64,000 nucleotides of DNA. Origin: Zygnema cylindricum (taxonomy: Eukaryota; Streptophyta; Zygnematophyceae; Zygnematales; Zygnemataceae). The stretch lies in the NCBI GenBank assembly GCA_037447655.1, contig JBBHKE010000658.1:23071-87070 (forward strand). Direction: 5' to 3'. Of the stretch, positions 1 through 11,767 are shown in pieces; within the stretch, counting starts at the first letter, position 1; the number at the start of each line of letters is the position of its first letter. A program made the translations under genes and the position numbers. Under the pieces are notes generated by a model, which did no database searches, was not told the DNA's origin, and worked only from the letters and a program-made list of their open reading frames with translations.

Positions 1-137
1 TTTTCCCCCACCTAAATACTCTTCAAGCAATTGTAAAATATGACAATGAACCGCCTTTTTAATGCCCTGGAGGCGTTCAGTTACTGTGCCAAAAAACGAT
101 CGTGTCATGTCACGACCAGCCAATCTCCACGAGACTA

Positions 138-317
138 CACTGCTCACCGTTAAGAAAACTAATCCGGTCACGATTTTTTTTTGGCCAAAAATCACAAAAT
201 AGAGTTAACAACATTATTTAAGGACGTGGACTACAATCTACCACGTCTCCCTGCACTAAGTATTGTTAATTCTAATTTGACACTAATAGATATTTAATGC
301 TATAACGATGAGCAGTG
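138..317. mobile_element. MITE, family 2 (TA-flanked, ~180 bp)
   Basis: The ends read CACTGCTCACCGTTA and ACGATGAGCAGTG, a degenerate terminal inverted repeat flanked by TA on both sides. The interior (from 'ggtcacga' through 'ggactacaatct' and 'acgtctccctgcacta') matches the copies at 3136-3295, 47758-47930, 51037-51235 and 57551-57745. There is no coding capacity. A TA target site and this size suggest a Tc1/mariner-type non-autonomous element, but the superfamily is an inference. Confidence 0.75.
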
Positions 318-1179
318 TAGCTTCCCCTAATCAAAGTTATAAGAGACAAAAATGGAGGATTTTTTGGTTACATTTAGTTAAAGAAATACTTTTCATTGCA
401 CATGCACAGTGCGGGGAATATGGCAACTCTGAATTTCCAGACAATCTTGGTGTGCAAAAAAATGAAGTTAAGAGGTATTATTGAATCTATAATGACAACC
501 ATTAAAAAAAAAAGAAAAGTAGTTCAGACTCACTCAACATGATCGAAAAGCATTTTCAGAAAGTACAAGAACCACTAATGTGGCTGACTTTATTAATTAG
601 CGCGACGGTAAGTCATCTGAGTCCATGGGAACAAAAGGTGGTAGCAATGCTAAAACTGATACAGGAACGACACCTCATACTGATGACTGGACGTTTGTTT
701 ATCACCATGTGGTTGTAACAACGAGTACGAATGGTGCATGAGCATAATTAACCATTGGACCTATACCTGTAGTTTTCACAAAAGTGAATGGATTTGAGGT
801 TTTTTACATATGACGGATCAATCAATAAATCTTCACAACCAGTACATAACATGAAAGATAATGTCAATGGACTTGTTAAAACGTATGCTAAATAGAACTA
901 CTATACCAATAGTAGTATGAATATTGACAAATTAAAAGGATATATTTCATCACGCGTTGATTCCCTTGGATTTTTGCTGTGATGGATTTTAAGATAATGA
1001 TACTATTTTCTCCATGTTTTCTAAGTACTTTTTCGTGCGGGACTGCGTATGAGCTACATGAATAATTCAAACAACAGACCTGTTTGCTCATATAGATGAG
1101 AGCAATAAGACTTTGTATTCGGCCAAAAAGTGAATGGTTTCAAAGTAAGAACAGTACGCATTGTACGGCAGCTACACAT

Positions 1180-1248
1180 TCAAAGAAACGGAAACAGAAA
1201 CGAGAAACAGAAACGGAAACAGGAGCGGAAACAGAAACAAAATTGTAG
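1180..1248. repeat. GGAAACAGAAAC minisatellite
   Basis: Imperfect tandem repeats of a 12-nt purine-rich unit (GAAACGGAAACA and variants). Nothing coding. Confidence 0.7.
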
Positions 1249-1604
1249 ATTCACCATCAACAAAGGCCAATCCAAACATTCTCAACAAAATTAAAGTGCC
1301 CACCATCTAACAATCATCTGCTGGTCACAGACTCGACAAAATACAAAGCACTTAGTGTCCTCAACCAGCAAAAGTTGAAAAATGTGATGACAAATCATTT
1401 ACACGACAACCATTTCCAGCCAGAATAAAGAGACGTGAAAGAAATGCATCGATATTCAAGCAATTGATATTCAGCAAATACACTCCCACCTTCCTATATC
1501 TTATTCCAGTCCCTCCTTTCTCTTGCTTGTACATTATCATCGTTGCTAGCCAAACCCATTACTCGCCATAAAAAACATTTTCACTCTCACCATGAAAACC
1601 AAAC

Positions 1605-4600
1605 CTACTTTGAGGTGCTTCCATGCTTTTCACTTTTGTTACTCTCTATACCATGCGACTCTTGTGACTTACTGAGTGTGGGCTTATTCTTACTCTCGCC
1701 GGCTTCAAATTCTTCTTCAGAATCTTCTCCATCTTCTCCATCTTCCTCATCACTCTCCTCATAATACTCACTGTCATCGTCCTCGTTTTCATCATCTTCG
1801 GTGTCGTCATCTTTACTGGCGAGTAATTTCTCCATCTTTGCTACGACTCCTCCCTGATCCTCTCCTTTTGCCATCTGCATACAAGAATTATGGACACCTC
1901 TGTAGACGTGAAACTATGTCCTTTCCCCATGATTACAAAAAACAACATCAATAGTACTAATTGTTTTTTTCTTAAAGAAGATTCTCTAAACGGTTAAAAA
2001 ACTACCAAGCCATTTGGGACTGAATTGGAATTAGAACACTAAAATAAACCCGGAGCTAATAATTTCTTTACTTTAATAGCGATTCAAGCTGTACATTCCT
2101 TATGACTAGCTTGTGATACAGTACCATTTTTTATGGTTTTTTAGGGTTTTCTGCGAACCAAAATGTTTGAGACAAAGCATCTAGCGTGACTCCTATGACT
2201 ACCTTTCCCGTCGACGACCGTAGAGAAAATCCAGCATGTGAACTTCAAGCAATTTAAAAAAAAGTAGCCTACGCATTAATGACATATCATTAGCAACATA
2301 AGCCTGACAAAAAATTTAGGGCATCCCTGGAAAGGTAAACGTCCGTAAACAATTGTCACGAGAAAACGATATGCATTATTTTCCAGTACAGTACATGAAT
2401 TATACGAGATTTAGGGTTTTCTAGGAGAGAACAATACATAGTGTTTCCAATTGTTTTCACACTTTAAACCTATGGTATCCTCCCTCAAGAACCTTCCCCA
2501 AAACCCTAAGACCTTCCTCTCATATGTCATCCTTCCATACCCATCCTTTGCAAGACACTAACAAGTTTAAAAGGTTTACCGCCCTCAGAAGTGTCCTCCT
2601 TTCTCGCTCCCTCAGACTCTGAAGAGCCTGCATAGCCAACAAAGTTCCCCAAGTTTAGTTTGATGAGAGAAGAAACCTTTGCTTTGCAATGGTCTCCATT
2701 GTGAAAAGGTGTTTTTTATGAAAATAGCTCTGTATCCTCAACACAGAGGAAACAATCTAATAATTAAATACAAAAACCATAAGAACCTCCATGTCGAACT
2801 TCAGAGACATTCACACGTTATCAACAAAAAAGCATGTTTGATTTCAAGGAAAGTGATGCTGTAATTTTCCTTTGACTCGGCATCCAGTTACAAAAGCAAT
2901 CGCCTACCTACCTGCTGTACTCCTAGAAACTACATGAAGTACTTAAGAAAACAAGGTGGTGTTGCTGGGCTTACTAGTTCCAGCTGTCGCCTCTCTTCTT
3001 TCTCCTTGTCCACATCACTGCATCCCATATTGAGCACCATAATTGCATAAATGTATGTCTCACAAGCAGATATACTTGTAAATCTTCACCGAAAACAGAT
3101 GGACATCAGCACATTACATTGTACAAAGAATAGTACACCACTCCACGTTATTTCGGCCGGAAATCATAAAATAATGTTGATAACACACTTTGGGGGATTG
3201 AAATAGAATCGGCCATGTCTCCCTACATTATATTAGTATTATGCATTCTAATTTTCACATTTACACTTATAATTCCTTTACTTAGATGGGCTGTGTAGTG
3301 ATGGTTTTAAGATACATGTTTATCTCTCAACTTTATGTAATTCATACGTATCTGCCATAAATAGTGGCAAAAAAATATAAACTTCATATCATAATCACCA
3401 TTATTCGGCATTTTCAAAAAAAAGTGCCGTATTTTTGGGCACTGCCATATACTCGGCCTGAATGAGGAATATCCGGCAGATTTTGAGAGTTTGGTTCAGT
3501 ACGAAGTGAACTCCCTAAAGTCTTGATGGGTTCCTTTTTGAGGGACCCGCCATTGGATGAGATTTCATCCAATAAATATCAACTAAAAGCATAAATGAAG
3601 GAATGAAAGCCACCTGTTCCTTTCCACTTTACCTGCTTTCAACTCCTCACATTCTCCTTTCTTCTCTCAATCTGGTCACTTTTACACTCTTTTTTCGCCT
3701 TTGAATTCAACTTTCCTCTCCCTATGTAATGTCCACTAAGTCATAGGAATACACCATACCACGTCAGAAAACCGCAGAAAACCATCTGTTTGCTGGAAAA
3801 ATTGTGAAACGGCTAATAAGGGTTTGACTTTCACAAGCAATGAGAGTTCTGTTTTCTGGTTGTTTAATGAGAATGAGAGGACAATTACTAGAAAACAAAA
3901 TACTGTGAGTTAGAAAGACACCAATATGTACTTGCAATTAGTTTTTCTCATTTGAATACCCTAAAACATGCATGAATGTACGGCCAAATATGAGAAACGA
4001 ATGGGGTTTCAACTTTGCTGAATATTCTTCAAACGAAAGTGGTGACTGTGGCAAGAGCTTACACTCATGTACGGCATCTGTGTTATTGTCTGCATGTGAC
4101 CTTTTCTAAACATTCTTCTCTTCTCTCCTTTGTCTCTCCATCTTCCCAGCCCATTCAATTACAGCAATATAATCGTGGCTATAAATCTTTTGCTGTACCA
4201 CAATCCACACACCCAAATTGACAAAATGCGTTTGAATAAAAAACCCTAAAAACCGAGTAATCCCTGACACCTCCAGAAAACACTAAAAAAACCTGAAGAT
4301 CCATAATTATTGCTTACCCGCCCACAATTGTCTCTGCAGGTTTGCAGCACTTGGAGCAGACATTGGCCTCATGTGCACAGCCTGGCTCCCACCATCCGAC
4401 CACAATACAAAAAAAAAAAAAAAACAAAAATTGAGACAAAAACATCAAGGGAGATCCAGTCTCTACAACAAAAACAAGAGCCTATAATTAGTCCACCCGA
4501 CATGGAGACAAGCCCCTGGGGCCCACATGCACGAGCAAAAGGTCGCAATTAGAGTAATTTTCCCTAACTGGTTTTAAGAAAGAAGGGCTAACAAGATCTG

Positions 4601-7600
4601 CTAGTGTAAAAGAAAATGAATATAGATATGTGAAAACTATACCGCCCAAGGCAATAGAGTAGGTGAACTATCCGAGTTAACACTATTAAATCCAACTCGA
4701 CTACATTATGTTCTGCCAAATGGCTCGTTATGGGCCACTTAATTAAATAGCGCTATTGATAGGGATTAGTATCGAACACAACAATCCGAAAATCGACAAT
4801 CAGTTTTCTTTAGGGTCCGATCATCGGTCAACAATCATCGGTTTGATAAACACATCACATTACATTGTCGTTTGACAATGAGGACAAATCCAATGAGGTA
4901 ATTACAAATAATATGGACCGCACAAACAAGATAGTAGGCATTTTTTGTTGAACTGTCGTAAAAGCTTACACATATGACAGTATAACATCTCGCAAAAATT
5001 CCGCTATAGAATTCCGTCCTAACAGGTTGCATTTGCGGCTTCTAATGTGTACAAATGTCAGATTTTGTAATCCTAAAATAAAAAGGTACAGCGATTATGG
5101 TTTACTTTTGCTTTGACGTTTTCGACAAATAATTCACCTAACGTTGGTTTTGTCGCGCATTGAAGGAAATTTAGCTTTACTTTAACATTACAACAGATAC
5201 AAAACGCTATGTAAAGTTGAGTTTTCAGTTCTCTATCGAATTCAATACGGTTATGTGTCATACTATTTCAAACATTCCGGCTTTGCTGACTTTTATATCA
5301 GCGTACAAGTGCGCAGCCCGCCAAGTTCGGGTCTCCAGCAATTGACATGGCAGACAAAAAATAGAAACTGTGACTAAATTTCGCAGACTTAGACCTTTAC
5401 TCATTTCTAGCGTCAATATTTTATTGGTTTGTACGCCATGTATCGCTATTAGTGTAAATGTTTTTTTTTGCCTCTTAAAACATCTTTTCTCTGTGCACAC
5501 GTCCTATTTGATTGGAGACTACTAATCGAGTTGAGAATCATGCCTTTCAATCGCAACCGTCAGATTAACAATCCCGCAAGTGTGCGCAGAGAAAAGATGT
5601 TTTAAGTGGCAAAAAAAAACGTTAACACTGATAGCGATACGCGGTGTAGTTTATTATCACCAATTGTCGCAAAAATTGGTGATAATCGGCAGTCATTAGT
5701 CGGGCTGATAATATTGCAGCAAGCAACCAATATAACCATATTGCAGATTATCGGCAGGACAGAAGATACGATTTTTATGATTTTGGATAAAACAAACACA
5801 CAAACACTCACTTGAATTAGAATGATTAACTCTGTTAGCAATAGATTTGGAAAATCAGATAAAAGGGAGTATTACCTGGGCAGAGAGTAAGGTATGCCTG
5901 CCGCACGGCCCTCTTGGAACAGCGCACACTGCAGCCGAGGGAGCTCCGTCATCCTCAAAAGCACGGAACCATTAAAGAGGGTGGAGAACTATCTCCTCTC
6001 ACTATACACAGCTCTGCCAGGGTGGACGGTGTACCGCGATGCTCCTAGAATTCAGCCTCAGTATTTGCTATTCCTCTCCAATAAAACACATCTTGCAATG
6101 GCTCTATTCAGGCTATAAAGGTGAGACTGAGACTGCGGCCATATATACTAGAAACACCACAGCTAAGACACAATGTGCATTCGTTGTCGATTCCTTTTCT
6201 CGCAAGACATAGTCCAAATTTTAGAGTCTCGAGTTCAAACTACTGTAATATACAGGGGAACTGTGTTTAACAAGTAGCTATAAGCCCTTTGCCTGTATTT
6301 AGTTTGCGTTTGATAAGGAGTTTGCGTTTGATAAGGTGTTTGCGTTTGATAAGGAGTTTGCATTCAAAAATAGATAGAGACAAATGCATGTGCTTCAAAC
6401 CACAATCGATTGCCCATCATTAAGGACAGCTGTCAGGTAAGTTGTAGAACACAGAACATAATCAGCAGTTTACAAACCATCCCACTAGTACCCATAGTTC
6501 AAATGTGCGAAAACATTTGGAAATGCTATATCTGGTTACAGATTATACCCAAAACATCCGTACAATATAAGAACAGTATGGGGTGACCATGTACAGCGTT
6601 TCCAATTGTTTTCTCACATTTAAACTACAGCCTGCCCATTGCAAACGAACAATGTCTCTAGTTTATCCCGAGCAAGACTAGAACAGAAAGTTTGGAGGCT
6701 CTCCAGGTTTTGATGCCCACCATTTCGCTGGTTCTTTCAAGGCCTTGTACTTCCCATATCTGGACCCCACCATCACATAAAACTTTACATCACTTTCCCA
6801 ATTCCCTTTTAGTCAATTTTTTAGCTGTATCTGTTCTAACTGATACAAAATGACAGTACATTCAATGCATGCGCCTGTGCTTGGTGAACTTTGAATGGAA
6901 ACTGGGCCCAAGCAAATAACAACAACAATTAATAAAATATAAATAAAAAAAAAAAAAATTGTAGTAAATTACAAACAAATAATAAATTATAAATTACAAA
7001 ATATTAAATAGTCGTAAATTATAAATAATAAATAACAAATAATTAGCAACCTGACATGCGAACTGCTCTCTCGCGTGACCTCTGTTACAAGAGAAGCACA
7101 CATACAGAAGAAGAGTCCAAATTCCACTGACTTAACTCTGTTTTCCTTTGCATAACTCTCACCTCGACTTCAACAAAATGTCCATAGTAAAATACAAGAC
7201 AAAGGAACCGGAGAGGAAAACACTGCCTACAATTCACGCAATGCTTATAATAATATATTTGACGATATCTCAAATCAGCTGAACCAAATAGTACGAGTGC
7301 GATGACTTTTTTTTGCGTCAAGAAGGACGTATCCTTACTTCCTTCGCCATTCGATTTGATCTTTACAACGTGGGCAAACTCCAGCTATTTTAGGAAAAGG
7401 ATTCAACTTCCCCCCTAACTCCTGCAGACACACCATTTGAAATAATGCTCTAAGAGAGTCAAATACTTTTTCCACTGGATCAAGGGAGGGCGGGAGGCCG
7501 AGAATGGACGGACAACGAGAGGGATGAGGCGGCAGAGAGAGAAGAGGGAGACAGGAAAGGGAAAGAGAGTGAAAAGGAGTGAGGGAGGAATGAACTATAC

Positions 7601-8652
7601 AAGCCGGTTTCCAGGTAGTAGAACCGTTTAGAGATATACTTGTCCAGAAAGTATCTCAGAAAAACTCAAAAATAGATTTCTACATACAACCTCAAGCTTG
7701 TAAAAAAAACTGTCAGCTTCCCTTTCAAAAACGCACATCTGCCCAAAAAAAGATTCTCAAAAAAATAAAATCCTCTCCTTCAGAGTATTTGAGCATGAAA
7801 AAGACAAACGACCTGGCATTTACAGCCCAATTTGTCCTGTAGCGACACTAAGAAACTCCCAATGATAACAAGACTAGCAAAAACAAACCATCTTTGCTCA
7901 GTTTTGACCCAATGTGGTACTCTACTTCCTAGTAGACCTTTCCGGTAATCGTCGTACTAGGGCAACCAGTCGTCAAAAAGCAAAAAATAAATTTCAAACC
8001 TTCGCAGATTTCTTTACCGCCCGGTCGGGTTTCCATGCTGTTCTGCAAACACAAGCAGACAAAAAAATAACATTTGGAAAACATTTCAACAACAATTCAA
8101 AAAAACAAAGAAGAGGGAAGGAGGGGGAGGGGAGGGGGGAGCAGGAGGAGGGCGAATATACTTTGGAGAAGCACAATATTGATAATACAGCAAGTATCAG
8201 AGAAGACATGACCAATCAGTAAATGAATCAAACCTATTAACAGATATGAATAAAAAATAAGCCCAAAATTAGAGCAGATAAAGTCAAATTTTGAATGAAG
8301 AATGTAAAATATGATACGACAACAAAGAACTTTACAAAACCCTAATGAAAACAACACAAACACTTCGGAATCAAAAGACTTCCCTGGTACTGTAACACAA
8401 TAGGTTACAAGTAGAATTCAAATAATAGAAAAACCTAGAAACACAAGTCAAATTGTTTGGATTCAAATAACTAAAGCAAGCTTGTTCAAAACGGATTTCA
8501 ACCACACAAATTTATTTGCAAAAAAAAAGAAAAACAGAACCGCAGCAAATGATATCATATGAAAGTCTAATTATAGTAAAAATCGAATTAACAGCTTACT
8601 GATTTTGATGTTTGGGAGGGCCTTTAGTAACACCTCCTTTTCTCGAAGACAT
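1605..8652 (-). CDS. C9orf85-like (DUF2039) zinc-ribbon protein, nine exons
   Basis: Exons on the minus strand, in order: 8600-8652, 8000-8042, 7339-7421, 6721-6759, 5876-5928, 4318-4381, 2975-3017, 2580-2627, 1605-1874. All introns are GT-AG. The lengths sum to 696 nt (231 codons plus TAG) with every phase consistent. The protein starts MSSRKGGVTKGPPKHQN, the N-terminal signature of the C9orf85/DUF2039 family. It then has four Cys pairs (CPRC about residue 47, CVRC about 73, CPGC about 90, CSKCC about 97) that probably bind zinc, and a basic helix (LRERERRTLLRA). The last exon adds a long Asp/Glu-rich tail of about 40 residues. Family function is poorly known, so none is assigned. A nuclear or nucleolar role would fit the charge pattern but is inference. 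Introns hold MITEs (3136-3295, 5434-5646) and an 18-bp tandem repeat. Confidence 0.9.
3136..3295. mobile_element. MITE, family 2, decayed copy inside an intron
   Basis: Starts after TA with CACCACTCCACGTTA and ends ATGGGCTGTG before TA. The centre keeps the family strings 'aaatcataaaata' and 'catgtctccctacatta'. It lies in the intron between exons 6 and 7 of the DUF2039 gene. More diverged than the other copies. Confidence 0.55.
5434..5646. mobile_element. MITE, family 3 (TA-flanked, ~213 bp), intronic
   Basis: Ends are CGCCATGTATCGCTATTAG and GATAGCGATACGCGGTG, flanked by TA. A subterminal inverted repeat (CTTAAAACATCTTTTCTCTG and its complement near 5590) encloses a core with 'cgcaaccgtcagatt'. 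It matches the copy at 58327-58549. Lies in the intron between exons 5 and 6 of the DUF2039 gene. Confidence 0.75.
5651..5684. repeat. Perfect 13-bp inverted repeat
   Basis: ATTATCACCAATT and its complement AATTGGTGATAAT are separated by 8 nt, directly after the MITE at 5434-5646. They could form a hairpin in DNA or pre-mRNA. Function unknown. Confidence 0.6.
6302..6360. repeat. 18-bp tandem repeat, ~3.3 copies
   Basis: Units of GTTTGCGTTTGATAAGGA repeat head to tail in the intron between exons 4 and 5 of the DUF2039 gene, with one substitution in the middle copy. Confidence 0.8.
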
Positions 8653-8881
8653 GGCTGGAGGCGACTAAAAGAGAAAGAACTTTTGCAATCCGTTGAGGTT
8701 TCGTAGATAATTCAATTCTAAAAGTGCGAAAATAACAGCAAAGTTTGCAACAGTGCAAACTCTGTCGCCTGTTAATCCTGTACTATACGCCTCTTAAATC
8801 CTACGGTGAGCAAAAAGTACGGAGCAAGAGGATATTGTAAAAAGGGGTGCATTCCAGACCGGATCGAAGTACGGTGCACTA

Positions 8882-9442
8882 CACCGCCAATCGCTATTAG
8901 CGTAGTGTACGCTAATTCCGTCCCGCTTTTTTATTTTTTTATTCTCCAATAGCGTAGCTTATTCTAATTTTTTCTGTACGCCATTTAGGGGTTATTTTCC
9001 AAGTACCGTACAAAACGGAAGTACGTTATCTTTTAAATAGTGTGGTGTACGGTCAGATTCGGACCGTACAAAAACGTACCTTTTAAGTGAAAAATTACAA
9101 TTCATTATGTTTAGTAGCCGCGGACGTATGAGAATGTGTGGTCTAAAAAAGGGATCAAATCGGGTTGTCAAATATCACGTTCGCATATATTCGTCCAACA
9201 ACCACGTTTCGACTGTGTGAAAGTACGATTTGTGTACGATTTGTCAGATTTTGTACAAATACCTTTATTGGAGTAAGCATGTTTGCGACCGGCATTTACT
9301 TTTTTCAAAGACCCAAATTATAATTATTAAACAATTAGAATGTATGTTTTTTTTCAAAATTTTCATATTTTTAATTAGCCTAAACCACGGTAATTATTCA
9401 TATACGCTAATGAAACTTCTACGCTAATAGTGATTGGCGATG
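8882..9442. mobile_element. MITE, family 1 (561 bp, TA-flanked)
   Basis: Terminal inverted repeat CACCGCCAATCGCTATTAGC at the left and TAATAGTGATTGGCGATG at the right, with TA at 8880-8881 and 9443-9444. The same family occurs at 33954-34169 and 34177-34716, and as a split copy (9449-9607 plus 28945-29319). I see no transposase. It sits about 230 bp upstream of the DUF2039 start codon, so it may contribute to that gene's 5' flank. Confidence 0.85.
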
Positions 9443-9448
9443 TACTGT

Positions 9449-9607
9449 AGGAGGCAATCGCTATTAGCGTAGTGCACGCTAATTTTGTCCCGCTTTTTTT
9501 TTATTCTCTAATAGCGTAGCTTATTCTATTTTTTATGTACGCCATTTAGGGTTATTTTCCAAGTACCGTACAAAACGGAAGTACGTCATACTTAAAATAG
9601 TGTGGTG
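9449..9607. mobile_element. Left part of a split family-1 MITE
   Basis: GCAATCGCTATTAGCGTAGT through GTGGTGTA aligns with 8887-9050 of the intact neighbour and then stops abruptly at a Copia fragment. The missing right part reappears at 28945-29319. About 20 nt of the intact copy are absent between the halves. Confidence 0.8.
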
Positions 9608-10461
9608 TATGTTTGCTGCTCCAGCAACATGCACAATTTCCAACATACAAAACATATCAGATGTGCACCTCCTCAAGAGAGAATCCCCATAACTAGCATC
9701 ACTCAAAGTGGTGATATCAGTATTTTCCCCTCCTACATGCAACCAAAGACCCCTGGTTCCTATCAAGTATCTCATAACCCATTTAGCCGCCTCCCAATCT
9801 CTCTTTCTATGATCATTAAGACTCCGCTGCAGCTATGTTAGGTCTTGTACAATTCATGAAATAAATCAGACTTCCTACAATCTATTGTAAGGGATTAACT
9901 TCATAAACTGACTTTCTTCTAGACTCATTTCTTCATCAAAGGTAACATCACCTCCTTCTACCCTCCCATCACTTATTTTATGCAAGTCCTAGGGAGTGGT
10001 ACAACTGTTTGCCTTATCCATTTGAAACATCTCTAACGTGTTTCTGATTGCCTTCTTTTAAGTTAATTTTATTATTCTTTTCTCTCTATCTCTTTCCATC
10101 TGAATTCCCAAGATATATCTTGCCTCTCCTAAGTCTTTCATGTCAAATCTGCTCCTTAAATCTTTTTTTAACTTATTTATCTTTTCCATAGACTTACTTA
10201 ATACCAGCAAATCATCTACATAGATGGCAATAAAAATCACTCCCTCATCCTCAAACATGTAAATTGAGTGGTTAGAGCTGCTTCTAACATATCCCAGATT
10301 AGTTAGGAATTCATCCGGTTTCTTATTCCATTGTCTAAGAGCTTGTTTCAGCCCATACGAAAGCTTGATAAGTATGCAAACCTGACTCTCTTCTTCTTCT
10401 TTCACAAATCCTTCCGGTTGTTTCATGAAAATCTCTTCCTCTAGCTCACCATTGAGGAAGG
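9608..10461 (-). pseudogene. Copia element B, fragment 1: RT C-terminus and partial RNase H
   Basis: On the minus strand this encodes the end of the reverse transcriptase (YVDDLL at about 10210, then LGEARYILGIQMERDREK) and RNase H up to the CCWSSK motif. It is cut off at 9608, so the 3' end and 3' LTR of element B are missing. Several frameshifts interrupt it. The first ~400 bp (10055-10461) duplicate 11771-12171 with about ten differences. Fragment of the same family as intact element A. Confidence 0.85.
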
Positions 10462-11767
10462 TGTTGATATTTGAGTATTTTCTAGGTCTTTATTTAGGAT
10501 AGGAAAAGATCAGAGGCAGTCTGCCTCTGAATCCCTTCTCTAAGCCCCCACAGTTGTTATAGTCACTGAAGGCTGGAGAGGGAGCAAGAACCATGGCTAC
10601 CTACGTTCTCTAGAGAAGACAAGGGGTAAATTAGGTAGACTAACCAAAAGGTACTTGACGGACTCAGGTATTGATCCTGGAACCAACCGTCTGTCAAGTC
10701 ACCCGTAGCCGTTAACCTTATCCATTTAGTATAGGTCTAGTGTTATGACATATAGGGTTTGATAGGTATTTAAATAGTTACATGTAGGATTTTTTCATGT
10801 ATCTGGATTACGCTATACAGGACATAGAAACAATTGTAAATTTAGTACCGGACGAAACAAATAGTACGGACATTTGTTTCGACGATCCGTATTAAATGAC
10901 GATATGAATCGGACGGCCATGGTTAGCGCCGGTTTCGTGGAAAGGATAATTTGGCGGTTTGCGGACGTCACCACTCCGGATGACACGTGGTGACATCATA
11001 CAGGTTGCAGAATCTCCGGAACAGAACACCACAAATCCGGATGTGACAAATGTCACAATATGGCAACATCGTACAATGTCCGTACAGAAAGTACTCCGAC
11101 ACCTGTACTTTCTTGTCTGGTACCGTTTTTCTGACGTGGCATGACATGGCGCCACGTGGAGAGATAAGATTTGGAGGCAGGAATTCCGGAGATTATAAGA
11201 GCGAATCCGGATAAGACATGTGTTCATATTTTAGCCATGTTGTACGATGATCGTACAAAAGGTACACCGGCACCTATACCTTTATGTACTATACAGTAAT
11301 GTGATTGGTCCCTACCTCAGTTATAGAGGGTTTAGAGAGGGGTTTAGGTTTAGAATATTTCGGGTACGAAGCCACCTCTCTCCCAAAGAGCACCAATATA
11401 AAAGGCAAACTTTGGCGAGCCATAACTAATAATTTACTTGGCCATTTTATGTGATTCTTTTTGCTGCGGACTAAGGGGAGTTCAGGCTACACAGGGGTGT
11501 AGTCATTTAGAGTTTTAACTTGCCTGGGTGGCTGCATTTATAAGGGAAAGTCAGGGTGAATGTATCCAAATCACATATTCTAACTTTGCATTATGTGGTG
11601 GAACTGAGCACACAGAAAGTCTTGCTTCACAAGGGTGAAGCTTTACTGGGGTTCTAATTGTGAAGGGGTCAATCATTTGCGTTTATATAAACTTAGAGTC
11701 GGCACTATCTAGATTAGCTTCTTTTGATCTGCGAATTATGTGTGGCAATGGAGCCCATAGAATTTCA
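10462..11767 (+). mobile_element. Solo LTR D (Copia, plus orientation, ~1306 bp)
   Basis: Begins TGTTGATATTTGAG and ends ATGGAGCCCATAGAATTTCA, the same terminal layout as the LTRs of elements A-C, where the last 20 nt encode the gag start. It contains GTATTTAAATAG (about 10769, a candidate TATA box) and, antisense, a tRNA-like segment with B-box GATCAATAC at 10668-10676. No internal region follows. The flanking 5-mers differ (GAAGG and TTGAG), so there is no target duplication. Confidence 0.8.

Larger units (their letters stand above)
1..1604. other. Intergenic sequence downstream of the DUF2039 gene
   Basis: I see no gene here. The stretch holds a TA-flanked MITE (138-317) and a short purine-rich minisatellite based on GGAAACAGAAAC (about 1180-1248). 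The part nearest 1604 should include the 3' UTR of the minus-strand gene that ends at 1605. Short ORFs here lack any recognisable domain. Confidence 0.6.
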
